Of a stretch of 64,000 nt of DNA, positions 1 to 12,109 are shown one piece after another. The notes beneath the pieces were generated by a model. It worked only from the letters and a program-made list of their open reading frames with translations. It searched no databases and was not told the origin of the DNA. The translations under genes were made by a program, and so were the position numbers. Within the stretch, counting starts at the first letter, position 1. Each line of letters opens with the position of its first letter. The stretch comes from Trachythela sp. YZ-2020 (lineage: Eukaryota; Cnidaria; Anthozoa; Malacalcyonacea; Clavulariidae). The stretch lies in NCBI GenBank assembly GCA_016169945.1, contig JADLSH010000382.1, forward strand, positions 3,286,001 to 3,350,000, read 5' to 3'.

Positions 1-514
1 TAATATTAGAACGTTAGTAGTCGGGGAAAATTTTTTTAACCCCCCCCCCAATAAAAATTAAAAGTAGTCGGTACAAGTTTGTTTGGCAATCGGTTGAAAC
101 CACCTTACACCCCCCCTGGAAAATTTTCACAGAGTACGGGGGCCTATGTACAGGGCCGTATCTACGGGGGGGTTTGGGGGGTGTCACACCCCCATAAATT
201 GTATTTGGAGATTTAGTCGGCAGCGAATTTGAGTCGACACAAACAAAACAAGTCGGCACAAAACAAAACCGGTTGGCACAAAACAAAGTACAAAGAGTAG
301 AAAAAGGAATTTTTATTTTTGTATTTGGAAATTTTGTTTTTTGTAGGAACAAACGTATAGTAATACAAAATAGTAATATTAGAACGTTAGTAGTCAAAAA
401 AATTTTTTAACCCCCATTAAAAATAAAAAGTAGTCAGTACAAGTTGTTTGGCAATCAGTTGGCTAACCCCCCTGGAAAATTTTCTAAATCTGTTTTGACC
501 TGGGGCCTTATGTA
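1..514. repeat. Diverged direct duplication with G/C homopolymer runs
   Basis: Bases 1-150 and about 372-513 are diverged copies of one sequence. Both begin TAATATTAGAACGTTAGTAG, share the AAGTAGTC(G/A)GTACAAG and TTTGGCAATC blocks and end in GGCC(T)TATGTA. Between them, from about 151, lies a segment starting CAGGGCCGTATCTACGG, which resembles the CAGG-type terminal inverted repeat of hAT elements. I see no gene. The short minus-strand open frames here are low-complexity. A partial hAT or a nested pair of non-autonomous elements is the likeliest reading, but no clean target duplication can be drawn. Confidence 0.5.
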
Positions 515-991
515 GTGAATAAAAGAAAGAGTGAGCAGAATTATGTATTAGATACTCCTGATAGACGTAAATCAAAACAGTTATGTCACATAAATATGCT
601 AAAACCATATTTTGAGAGACATAGTAATTTAGGTCCACAATCTGTTAATGCAATTAATGTAGAACTTTCTAAGGACAATGACAACTTAGGTGATCTGTCA
701 GACACAAAAAAGCTAACGAACTCAGACATTCTCAAGAATTTGGATTCACAATTGTCGCATCTGACGCCGTCTCAACGCGATGACCTGAAGAAAGTCATTG
801 AAGAATATGAGCAATTATTTCCAGACGTTCCATCAAGAACAGATATGATCTATCATGATGTCGATATCGATGCTGCAGCCACACCTATTAAACAACATCC
901 GTACAGGCTTAACCCAATGAAACAGGAATACATGCAGCAAGAAATACAGTATCTTCTGGAGAATGATTTTATTGAACCCAGTAGCTGTTGA
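515..991 (+). pseudogene. Integrase C-terminus and linker into RT (Ty3/gypsy pol fragment)
   Basis: The first 40 residues contain RRKSKQLCHINMLKPYF, the end-of-integrase motif of Ty3/gypsy elements (basic stretch, H-x-N-x-LKPY). An acidic linker follows, and then the start of RT, with QHPYRLNP and an (I)QYLLENDFIEPS block that normally precedes motif 1. The frame stops at 991. The continuing RT sequence (SSPCILVPKPDGTYR, about 1002-1050) is in a different register, so a frameshift separates the parts. There is no credible start codon: homology begins abruptly near 515, which I take as the truncation point. Confidence 0.75.
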
Positions 992-1210
992 TTTTATTGA
1001 GCTCTCCGTGTATCTTGGTTCCGAAACCTGATGGTACTTATCGACTACCGATTAAGATTAATATGTTACGAAGTCGGATACTTATCCCATACCAGGATGG
1101 ATGATTGTATTGATCGTATTGGAAATGCTAAGTACGTTACAGTTTGATCTATTACGAAGTTTGATTTTTTATCCTCTTACAGATAGAGCTAAGAAATTTC
1201 AGCTTTACTA

Positions 1211-2122
1211 ATGGACTATACCAATGATTTTTATAAAGTTATGCCATTCGGAATGAAAAATTCACCTGCCACGTTTCAGCGTCTTATTAACAATATCGTC
1301 TCGGATATTGATGGTTGTGATGCATATATTGATGATGTTATCATTGCAAGTGACACCTGGGAAGATCACCTGCGGATAATTCGGGCGTTGTTCGAAAAGC
1401 TCAGCGAAGCCAAGTTGACGGTGAATCTGTCCAAGAGTGAATTTGGTTGTGCGAGAGTTACTTACTTAGGTCATGTCGTGGGGCAAGGTCAAGTAAAACC
1501 TGTAGACGCCAAGATCTCCGTAATCTCCGAGTTTCCCAGACCTGAATCACAGAAACAACTGATGCGTTTTCTCGGTATGGCCGGTTATTACAGAAAGTTC
1601 TGTCCCGACTTCTCAAACGTCACAGAACCGTTAACACGGCTGTTGGGGAAGAATGTTAGTTTTGTTTGGAACGACGAGTGCGAAACGGCGTTTGGAAAGT
1701 TAAAGGCGATGTTAGTGAGTGCTCCTGTTTTATCAGCACCGAACTTTGATCGTCCGTTTAAGTTGGCCGTTGATGCCAGTGATGTTGCTGTGGGTGCTGT
1801 GCTTTTACAAGAAGATTCTGATGGTGTTGATCATCCAGTTTGTTACTTCTCTCGGAAGCTTAACAAGAATCAAAGGAATTATTCAACGATTGAAAAGGAA
1901 TGCCTGTCGTTGGTTCTGCATGACTTTGCAATTTATGTCACTTCTTCCAATTTACCTGTGGTTGTTTTCAGCGATCACAATTCTTTGGTTTTTCTCCATA
2001 AGATCAAGGATAAAAATCAACGACTCTTGCGGTGGAGTTTGTTGTTACAAGAATACAACTTGGAGATTCGACATATTAAAGGAAAGGATAATTTGATAGC
2101 GGACTGTTTATCAAGAATTTGA
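1211..2122 (+). pseudogene. Reverse transcriptase-RNase H part of Ty3/gypsy pol
   Basis: The frame holds RT motif 4 (VMPFGMKNSPATFQRLIN), the catalytic YIDD box (residues about 38-41), the LTVNLSKSEF and YLGHVVG motifs, the thumb (FLGMAGYYRKFCPDFS) and a Ty3-type RNase H starting at LAVDASDVAVGAVLLQ. It ends with the conserved DNLIADCLSRI block. These are polymerase and RNase H activities needed for cDNA synthesis. The upstream finger motifs (about 1000-1210) are recognisable only in shifting frames with stops, so no functional protein can be made. The Asp residues of the YIDD box and the first RNase H Asp remain. Confidence 0.85.
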
Positions 2123-2190
2123 CACTGACATTGTATTGAGACATGTTACGACGAAAGTTTTGACAAACTTTCTTTTTTCAAGAGGGAGAG

Positions 2191-2720
2191 TGTGACGTGA
2201 GACCAATCACGTCAGAACACTATTCCAGACTTGATATTTGATATCTATTAGACTGCTAGTGCATTGTCACTGCTTTGTCACGGTTGCGTATAAGCTTCGC
2301 GCTTGCGTAAGCTTGAACTATTAATAGTATATCAAGTAATTTCTGATTATAGACATTATATAATTACCTAAAATAGGTTAGATGAGGAACTATATAAGAG
2401 CTGCTCGCTAAGACACGAGAAGAGTTGAATATTGTTGAACATTGTTGATTGTAGTTATTTGTTGTGTTATACTAAGAATTGTAATCAAGACTGAAGGAGA
2501 ACGTTTCATATGTACAAGTTGGACTATCGTCTGGTTTTCACGCCAAGGACTATTGTTTGAGTGGTTAGCTGTGTCTTAAGACAGATAAGTTGAACATTTA
2601 GTATACTTAACGTTTGTTCTCTGTAATATGTCTAGTTAATTTCTTATTTTATTTCTTTAAATAAATATATTTAGAAAATTATATTTCCTCGACTAGATTC
2701 TTGTTACGGTGTTCGTAACA
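2191..2720 (+). repeat. 3' LTR of the Gmr1-like element
   Basis: The 530-bp LTR begins TGTGACGTGAG directly after the polypurine tract and ends GTTCGTAACA, giving the canonical TG...CA ends. It has a TATA-like ACTATATAAGAG near 2389 and an AATAAATA polyadenylation signal near 2659. The matching 5' LTR is not in the window, so no target duplication can be tested. Confidence 0.75.
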
Positions 2721-3607
2721 ATACTAAAATAATTAAGGCCCGTTTATACTACACATAATTTTTGGCACGTACTTAAAAAAATATTTACTCGTGTTACGAC
2801 TACCTAAATAGGTAGTCCGAGAAAGTGTAAATTTGATACGAGTACCATATTTATCCCTATACGATGTCAAAAATTGAGCGCAGTGCAAAGTGGCCTTTAA
2901 ATTTCGGCTGCGCTAAAATTACTCATCATTGATAATAATAATAATAAATACGTAAATTATAAATTCAATTCTATATAAACCCGTTCCGCAAAGGTAAATG
3001 CCTTCCTGCAGCGATTAGTAATATTTATAGTTTCGATACTTTATTTATATATTAATATAAAAAACATTTTTACGAATGGCAATTAGATCGGGTTTAATTC
3101 TGTTTCTGTACATTAATTGTTAGTGAAGGCTAAGCCGGTATAGTAGAGCCCAAAACAGGTTTACACTAGCGATTATAAAGACTCAAAACAAAGAAAGATG
3201 TCGTTTATTCGCAACAAGTCTGCTGCGCAGTTCGATGTCTTGACTGTGCATCCAAATGATGCGTTATGAATCCGAATAAAATATTAGCTAAATCATTATT
3301 TTTACAGCCAAGACTGATGATTTAAATGTTCTCAAAATATTGAACAGTCATCCATTCATGTTTTACATAATTATAAGCTCAACAGCAAACACTCAAATGC
3401 TGTCATTTCACCTGTCTTCTGTTAATAACATGCCAGCGTCCTTTGTCTTCCGAGTAACGCAAAAATAGGAGGGCACACTTATAGGAATATTTTAGTTTGA
3501 AACAGACATAACCGGCATTCAAAAACCGCCGCCTCTTAGAGAATGAACATTTCTGTGTACATATTTACATCATTCACACAGGCTGCAGTCATGCTTCTCT
3601 GGCGACT
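2721..3607. other. No gene seen
   Basis: AT-rich sequence with stops in all frames and a short (ATA)n run near 2932-2946. I recognise no coding or RNA feature. Confidence 0.5.
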
Positions 3608-3940
3608 TACCGTATTTACTCGTTTGAGCGCCGCGGCGCTCTTTAAATTTTCAGAGCTTCAGATGCGGCGCTCATTCGGGGGCGGCGCTCAATCGGGGGC
3701 GGAGCTCTTTAAAAAAACTGTTATTTGTGAATTATAACAAGAACTTTTAACAATAAAATAAACAAGTTTTAAACGTCTGTGTCACTAAATGTCTCCATTT
3801 TGACGGCGGAAAGTTTTTACACTGTTTAGTGCGGCGCTCATTCGGGGGCGGCGCTCTTTAAAAAATTTGATCTCAAATGCGGCGCTCATTCTGGGCTCAA
3901 ATGCGGCGCTCATTCGGCGCTCAATCGAGTAAATACGGTA
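3608..3940. mobile_element. MITE with TACCGTATTTACTCG terminal inverted repeats
   Basis: The left end TACCGTATTTACTCG and right end CGAGTAAATACGGTA are exact inverted repeats. Inside are repeated blocks of the type GCGGCGCTCATTCGGGGGCGG in both orientations, which raise local GC far above the surroundings. It has no coding capacity: the open frames across it are translations of the repeat. A TA target duplication would fit if the outer TA pairs are counted as flank, but the flanks give no longer duplication. Confidence 0.7.
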
Positions 3941-4443
3941 GTCACATATACAAATTTTCACTGACACCGTTGGCTCCGAACTGCAGGTTCATTCTATTAT
4001 CATTTAATAGTATCTTATATGTTTTCGAGCTTTATCAAAAATTCTAAATTAAATCGTAAAAATATCCAAAATTTAATGCATATAAATTATTATTTAGGTC
4101 ATGGGGCAAACAAAAAATACAAGTGCTTGCATTAATGAGGGAGATATTGATATAAACATGATCTGACTTGTATAGGTTTCTTGACATAACATGCATTTTT
4201 TCATGCTTAATCTCGTGAAATATGACACTTGGGCAACACCACTCAGTACCGCGTTCCGTATTTCCTGATTATAATACGTTGAGCTATACTGCCGTAATGT
4301 TTATATCTGCTGAGCTATAAAGATAAGAAATAACTTTTCAATCATAGCAGATGGTCGAATAGTTCAACTTCTAATCAACAACAACTGATTTCCTTGTACA
4401 GACCCTGTAGTCTTTGGCTAGACTCGTTGATACAAGCGAAGTA

Positions 4444-4555
4444 ATGTCCACTACTAAGAATATCATTTGTGTGTTGGTAATCTTGTGTTTGGTTTATGAG
4501 ATCCGACCTGTAAGAGGTCAAACACATAACTACAGTCGTTTATGTGAATCTTTAA
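4444..4555 (+). CDS. Exon 1: start codon and signal peptide
   Basis: ATG at 4444 opens a short basic N-terminus and a hydrophobic core (IICVLVILCLVY), followed by a polar region with a plausible cleavage site near VRG-Q. Two donors exist. GTAAAA at 4556 leaves phase 1 and joins exon 2 in frame. GTATGG at 4564 leaves phase 0 and would meet a stop at the start of exon 2, so I chose the first. A TATA-like GCTATAAAG lies near 4313, about 130 bp upstream. Confidence 0.6.
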
Positions 4556-7500
4556 GTAAAAAGGTATGGCTTTATTAAACTATTTGGCTGTTTAAGTAGC
4601 TACTAGGTTGAAGAATTAAGCTTTGCAATAGATCTGCAAACAGCATAAATACTGTAGAGAACAATGTGTAATATTTTGCGGCGTGAACTAGAGGCTAGCT
4701 ATTAAATACACTTGTTTCTGCGACATTTAAGTAAAAGTAAAATTGTTACGGCTTTAATAACTTGTTGGTTGATTTAAACATATATTAAGTATTAATCAGA
4801 AGCATTATGCTCTGAAACAGGCCTCTGAAGTTGTTTCAGGAAGTTGTACAAAAGGAGTCGAGATCAATGTGTGACATGGAGAACTGTGCAAATATAAGCA
4901 CGCGTTCTGCTTACGCTCCAGGTTATTGTTATTCAAACAGTTTTTGCCTTAGCTACAAAAGGTTCATTACGCTGGTTAGTCTAACCTGATTGGTAAGCAA
5001 ATATGTATTTGACCTGTATATACTGTATGTTTACAAGTTACAGTGTACATGTAAGCGTCTAGTTTGTCATTCGCGGCTTCGTGTTATTGTGTAGCTCCGT
5101 ATATAATTACATGATACATTTCTAGGTATTCTTTACCTGTTTCCTAGATTTTGGGAACATGCATGGACATGCAAACCAGCAAATGGTAGACAACGACCTA
5201 GATAGATTTCATACTTCACTGACATAAAGTGCAAAGTAAAATAATCTTGCCCTAATCTTGCTGTCTGTTACCACTAGATAAGTACGGTATCACATATGAA
5301 ATATGTGTTAGTGTAATTTCTAATGTTTAATTTCCAAGAAAATGCAGTATTGCACACTTTGTGCAGTATTAATTGGAAAGTGTCCAGTATTGAATGTGAA
5401 AGTGTGCAGTATTGAAAATTTGAAATTTTCAGTTTCAATTTTTTATTACAAGTGCTTTAGCAACAAAGCACAGGTAAATGTTGAACAATGGCAGAAACAA
5501 AGGATTGGGGCAGTGGTTACAGTTAGGCTTTGCGTTGGGGAGACGGGTTGTTCTTTTTTTAGTTTTTGATAAATACAGGAAATGGCATTTCAGTGACGCC
5601 TGATAGAACGACATAAACATGAAAACAAGCGACCAAGCGGGTAAATCTTAGACAATATATTTGTAACAAATGCCGATGTTATTCCATGTCAGGACATTTA
5701 AATAAATCATATAAAGCTGTCGAAGCCCTAGTTTCTGCGTTAAGATCCCGATATTAATTCAAAACGATTTATAGATTTACTGTAACGAAGAGTAAATTCA
5801 CTGTTGAACTTTGCTATATTTTGAAATTCAGCCTAAAATTTTAAACCATGAAAATTACCCGGGCTCCGGGCAGGCTCGTCTCTCTTTTTAACTCGCCTCA
5901 CTTCCCTAGAAGAGCTGGCTACATACTCATATATATAATTCATTATGAACGAGTTCTAGGACTGAGTCAATGACAATATACTTTACCAGGTATCCAGTAA
6001 ACAAAATAAGGCAATATGGTTCGCTCCTTTTTCATGAATAAATTGTTGATGAGTTTGAGATTTATATATCACTACTACTAATTTACTAGCAAAATCCAAA
6101 GTGAAATAATCGGTTTTGACCCTCTTTGTACATACCATAAGGGCATTCCTGTTCAGTTCATAAGCGTTCGTTCAAAGTGGAAAGTTGACAGGGTGAGTAC
6201 GTTAGGATAAGCTGTAGATAAAGCCAAAAGATACTTGTTGTAAAAATAGTCTAGCTCCGATTGGGGGTGAGCTGAACAATATGTGATGTAATTTTCATTA
6301 AAACACGACCAACGTCTGTAATATAAGAAATCACATACCCAGCTGCTCAAAATAACGGTGCAGTAAAACTAAAATTAAGGAATGATAAGATCAAGGAAGT
6401 AATCTAGTAGTGCGGTGATTATTACACTGGAAATTCTTCAAAACTTGTCAAGATAATTTTTTCTTATTTCAAGAAAAATTATCTTGTTTTAAGAAACATT
6501 ATCTTGTTTTAAGATAAAAATTTGTTATACATAAGATAATTATTCTTAAAAAGAAAAAATATCTTGCTCATACAACTGAAATATCTTGTTTCAAGATTTT
6601 TTTCTTGTGTATAAGATAATTATTCTTAGCAAGAAAAAAAATATCTTGCTTGCGAAAGTGAAATAACTTGTTTCAAGATTATTTTTTCAAAACATAAGAT
6701 AATTATTCTTGGCAAGAAAAAAATATCTTGGTCGCGGAACTGAGATATATATTTTCTCAATTTTTTTTTCTCTCATGCAAATGATTAATCTTACCAAGAA
6801 AAATTATCTTACCTTCAAAACTGCAATATCTTGTTTTAAGATTTTTTCCTCATAAATATAAAGTAATTATTCTTAGCAAGAAAACTTATCTTGCCTTCTG
6901 AACTAAATTATCTTGTTTTAAGACTTTCCACTTCCTGTTGAAATGTAAAAGTAATTATAATCTTAAAAAAAAATTATATTGCTTTCAGAAGTAAAATATC
7001 TTGTTTCAAGGGTTTAACATTGGTAATCTGGCAAATATGCAGTCTGCTCTGCAGCTCTAGGATTTTTTAAATATTTCATAGTGAGAGTATCAAGCATTTT
7101 AATTAGCATGAGCATGTTGACTATAATTCTTAAATGAAGGGTCACCTGAGCAGTAAGGAAGTGTGTGGTAGAAACCTCACGAGAAACCTCATTATCAAAT
7201 ATTTATAAAAAAAGCCTCTGTGGAGGACAGAGGAGAGTATTATATGCATGGGCATGAAGCTCATTAGATTCATGCAGCAAATTCATTTATCTAATTAAAT
7301 ACGTCCAGGATGCAGTTACTGAATGTGAATCATAGTTTAAAATTGAATGTGCTTGATCTTGTACCCAGAGTTTGCCTGTTCACAGGTTAGTACTTGGCAT
7401 TACTCAGGAAATCAAAGGAATAATCTCCAATTTGATATTTTAGCATGATATCTACCTTACCAACTTCCACACTTTTAACTTCCACTTTTGTGAAAAATTT

Positions 7501-10500
7501 CATTTGATTAACAGAAATCTTCATTCAAGATTACTTTTCTTATAATTGTTTTTCTAGCCTAGAAACTTTTTCTTGTTTTAAGAATATTTTCTTGTCAAGA
7601 TATTTTATCAAGATAATTATCTTGCAGAAGGGACGAGATGTTTTCTTAAAACAAGATATTTTTTCTTAAAACAAGATATTTTTTCTTAAAATTAGTTTTT
7701 CTAGTCTAGAAAAGTTTTCTTGTTTTAAAAAAATTTTCTTGTCAAGATATTTCAACAAGATAATTATCTTGTAGAAGGGACGAGATAATTTTTCTTAAAA
7801 CAAGATTTTTTTTCTTAAAACAAGTTTTTTTTTCTTAAAACAAGTTTTGAAAAATTTGCAGTGTAGCATACAAATGCTACATCTTGCCCACGGCCACGCA
7901 GTCCCCAAGGCACTCTAGTCTCTAATATAATTTCTTTCGTTATCTGTTAAACTATTTTTACCGAAATGTAACATGTTAAAAGAGAAAGTACATTGTGCAT
8001 GGTTATCATAGTTTATTCAGCAGGTAAAACAGAAGTACAAGTAAAGTTAAATTGGCCGCCATGTAATGAAACATTATTGTTGCTATTACAAAAATAATAT
8101 AACTTTATTTTTTATCTCTTGTGAAAATTTTTGACTTTAAAACGATTTTGGAAAAAACTGGCAGTTTTGAGATGGGTTGGAAGTTGATGCGAGGGCAGGA
8201 AAGATTACGCTGAATTTTACCTGCCCGCGCCTCAAACTGCCGGCTATAAGCAGGCTACACTATAAGGATTCCTTTATGTATTTCTAGTTTCTTTCGCTTT
8301 CTTCGGAGGTTTTATTCTATGAATAGTGCATGTTAAAACCCTAAAACAGCAAGGAGCTAGTTTAAAGCTTAAAGTTGCAATGTTTGCATTCTTGTTTTAC
8401 ATAATTGTTATATAGTTTTAGGCTAAGTATAAGATCGGGACAAAAATCGAAACTTGTACACAGCAACTTTACACCTGACCAAGTTGCAATAATCTTACTT
8501 TCGTTCGCAAATCGCGTATTTTCAAAAGCAAAATACAATCCACAATGAGTGTTGCACTTGTGAGTTGTGTATTATGTGCAATCTCTGGATGACTTCAAAC
8601 CAGTCTAAGTAATTTTCCAACGCGGTCTTAAGGCAACAGCGGCTAGGCACAACACTATGTCCAGCTCTTACTTCGTTCCAGTCCTGATTCACTACTGAGC
8701 CCATAACTATCTAAATATATTTCAACTTCGAGAAGCTGCTCACTTGACGCTAATGTAATTGATGCAGTTAAAGTCAAACGACAGCATCTGCTTGTTAATG
8801 GAAAGATACTGACTTTCAAATTCAATGGCTAGACGAGCTGCTTCCGCGATTGTTTTAATTTCTAAACAATGTCAGTTCAACACATACAACGTCATTATCA
8901 GGTTGCAGTGATTCTGGTAGCATCTTAACAAGGGACTTCCTGTCAAGTCTTCCTGTTTAGGATCTTTTTTGAATGGGGGTAGAAGAAGGCTTATAGCTGG
9001 GCATAGGATACCACAGGCACCTTTAACATGTGTTTGAACCTCCAGGACTTGAATAAATTCCTTTTTGTAGAAATCCTCGAGACTAAGATGAGTTGCTGTT
9101 TCTGGTCTCTCATCGACTTTTCTTGACGGACGTCTGGTACGATGATGTCGTTGATACTCATCAATAGTATTGACTGCATGGCGTTATGAAAAAGCTAAAG
9201 CTGCATTGATTTGGTTGTTTAGGTTTTCTCCATCATCGCGTATAAGTGGTGTAGTATGGCAATGGTTGCCTTGGCAGGCTCGAGAGTATCAGCAATGTTG
9301 ATATCGACGTTCTGAACTTGACCATGAACATCACCATGACAACAAATTCAAAAGATCTTACTCTTGCAAGAAGATTATCTGCTTTCGCTGTGGTCTTGGT
9401 GTCATCTGAATCCTCCAATTCGTCAAGCCCTTGGGCAATTTCTTCAAAACTCGACCAGACAGATTTCTCAGCTCAATTGCTCCTTTCTACTGGTCTCTTT
9501 GTACTGGACATGAAGAAGACAAACAACTCCTGTACTTGTCATTTGTTAAATAGTGACATAGCTTTAATTGCTATCTTTCTGCTTACACGTGTGAATACGC
9601 TAGCCAATGCGTGGACTGTAAATTCTCAGGTTATGTTGATAACATATTGTCAAGGAACTCTCTTCTTGTCGGTCCAAATTTACAAACAAATCCTATATTT
9701 GGCTTATAGCAGGAAATCGGGACCGACTTTAGATGCGGTCTTAAGGTGGTCCAATACAAAAAAAATAATTTTCCATCTTTTATTACTATTGAATCTCTAC
9801 TGCTAATATGTTGTTAGGCTCGACACTGTGACAAAAAAATACGTTGCTGCAAAACAGTGTTGCCATGGTTACCGAGATAAAGCACCCCCTGTGGTGAAAT
9901 TCGTGCAATTTTATAAACACAATAACTAAATAAGCATTAATAATAAAATTCTGGAATAACTTTTATTTACTAGCAAATAACATTGTCTAGGGGTTGAACT
10001 AAAACAATCAACATTGAAGCATTATCACCAGTTTTACAGGTCAAAAACTGGAAAGGCATTTGTCGACTCAATTGGAAACTGTCGCCACTTGAAAACTATT
10101 CAACATAACTCAATTATTTTAGTTTACAACCTGGAGCTTGATGTGATGAGTCTATGCTGAAAATTTCATCAAGATAGCTACAATACCTCTTCAGATATCC
10201 TGCGCGCAATAATGGAATCGCTAATTTTTGCTTATTCGAGAAAAATGCATTTAAAGTTCAATGTTCGGTTTATGAACATGATGGTCACATTAAGGTGGTC
10301 TTATACATTGAAAACTATTTTTCCTAATTTAATACTTTTTCCTCATTTTTACTCTAATATTATAGAACATGAGTGGCTGACACAAAATCACTCACTGTTA
10401 GTACAATTTGTGGATTAGTGTTACAATGTTTAGTGATAGATAGATAGTTGATTATAGTTTATATATTCGGTATATGAATGTGCCCATATAGATATTTGGA

Positions 10501-12078
10501 AATTATGTAAAAGTTGTATTTGTATAATTATGCCAGTTTAAATAAACAACATATTTGCAAGTGTATGCGCCTTATATTGGAAAACCTTTTATTTACTTAC
10601 ATCATACGCACAAATGAAAAATTCGACATGGAGCTCCCCTATATTTAATATGCAAATTAAAAATTGGGCATGCAGGAGCTCCCCTATATTTTCATATGTT
10701 TAGAAATTATACGTTGACTAATTCGGGGTCGAAATCACATAGACAAACACATCCTAAACGGGAGAGGTAGGCATATATATCATGAAAATGCCCAGCTAGA
10801 TTTTTTCAAAAATGTTTAACACGTACTATTTCAACATCTAAGTTTGGTTCCCAGCTGTGACCTCCGCCGTTGCCGTCTTTAAAAAGACACCAATGTTTAA
10901 CCCTTCGGTTCTTTGAAAGGTTATGGCAGATCGGTGGATGTCGTTGCTATGGTGGTTACTACGGGACAAAATTTCAAACAAGCTGCTATTTTCTCCTATT
11001 TATCCATTTTCCGCCAAACAAATAGAAAAATTAACACCAGAAAACGAAAAAGGGATCATTAATGATGCATAATATGGCTAATTTCAAAATAGAAATTTTC
11101 TTTTAAAATTTTGTATAAGACCCCCTTAAAGGACATTTGGGACCGACTTTTTGCGATTCTCGAAAGCTGGACGGGGGGGGGGGGTTGACAACCCTCTACA
11201 CCCCTCTAATGTGCGCTCCGGGATACAGAAATTACGGGTATTAAGTGGTCATGCACGATAATTATCCATTATCACGTCTTCCTTCCGTTAGGGAGCATTC
11301 TTTTTTTAGAAAGGGGGGAGGGCCGGAGGAATCCAAGGGTGGGTCATTAAATTTTCACTTGCTCAAAAAGGGGAGGGGTTAACACATTTTTTCGCTTGCT
11401 TTAGCAGTATCTAGCCGCAGGCTTTTCTATGACATCATTATTTTGAAACAGCAGAAATTATATTAAGAAATGGCCATGGCCATTTTGAGAGCTACTGTAT
11501 CATTACTTCTACACTCAACATGACAACAAGTGTACGATGGTCAAAATGGCAATAGCTATTGTGTTTCGAGTTGACCATCGTTTACCTTCAGTTAGTATTT
11601 CAATTTGGCTATAGCTATGTGATTAAATCTATTTGATCTTACTAGTATGCATTTGATTTAGCTGGGCAAATTATTTTAATGGACAGACAGACTACATTTC
11701 TAATTGCACTATTGTGTTGTATTTGCTTTAAATAAATTGAAGTAAAGCAAATTTAAGTTGATTGAAATACTATGCTCGAGATATCGTGATGAAATTTCCT
11801 CACGACGCAAATTGAACACTTAACAATACACGACCTTAGAAAAAGCAAGGAACTGAAGTTACTGATGCATTATGGGATCGCCATAGAATGGCAACCTTTT
11901 ATTTTACAGAAAAGTCCCGTTAATAGTTATACACAACCAACCCATACCCGTGGCCCTGGGCCGTGGGTTCAATTCCTGCCAGAGGACCTAGTGTTGCATT
12001 TTTCGCAACCGTTCCTGGTTAGGTCTTAAATTGTGTATATATCTACTCACTTGGATTATCCACCAAACCCAGTATTCA

Positions 12079-12109
<31 letters not shown>

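Larger units (their letters stand above)
515..2720 (+). mobile_element. 5'-truncated Ty3/gypsy LTR retrotransposon, Gmr1-like gene order
   Basis: The element keeps the integrase C-terminus, reverse transcriptase, RNase H, polypurine tract (AAGAGGGAGAG, 2180-2190) and the 3' LTR. Gag, protease, most of integrase and the 5' LTR are absent. RNase H ends at 2122, only 68 bp before the LTR, so no integrase follows it. The integrase C-terminal (GPY/F-type) motif lies upstream of RT instead. That integrase-before-RT order is known from Gmr1-like Ty3/gypsy elements and is not the usual Ty3 order. The coding region is broken between 992 and 1210, so this copy is dead. Confidence 0.8.

Noticed and set aside
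9318..9806. 162-residue plus-strand frame
   Set aside because: The opposite strand of this stretch shows hAT transposase blocks; the plus frame has no recognisable feature.
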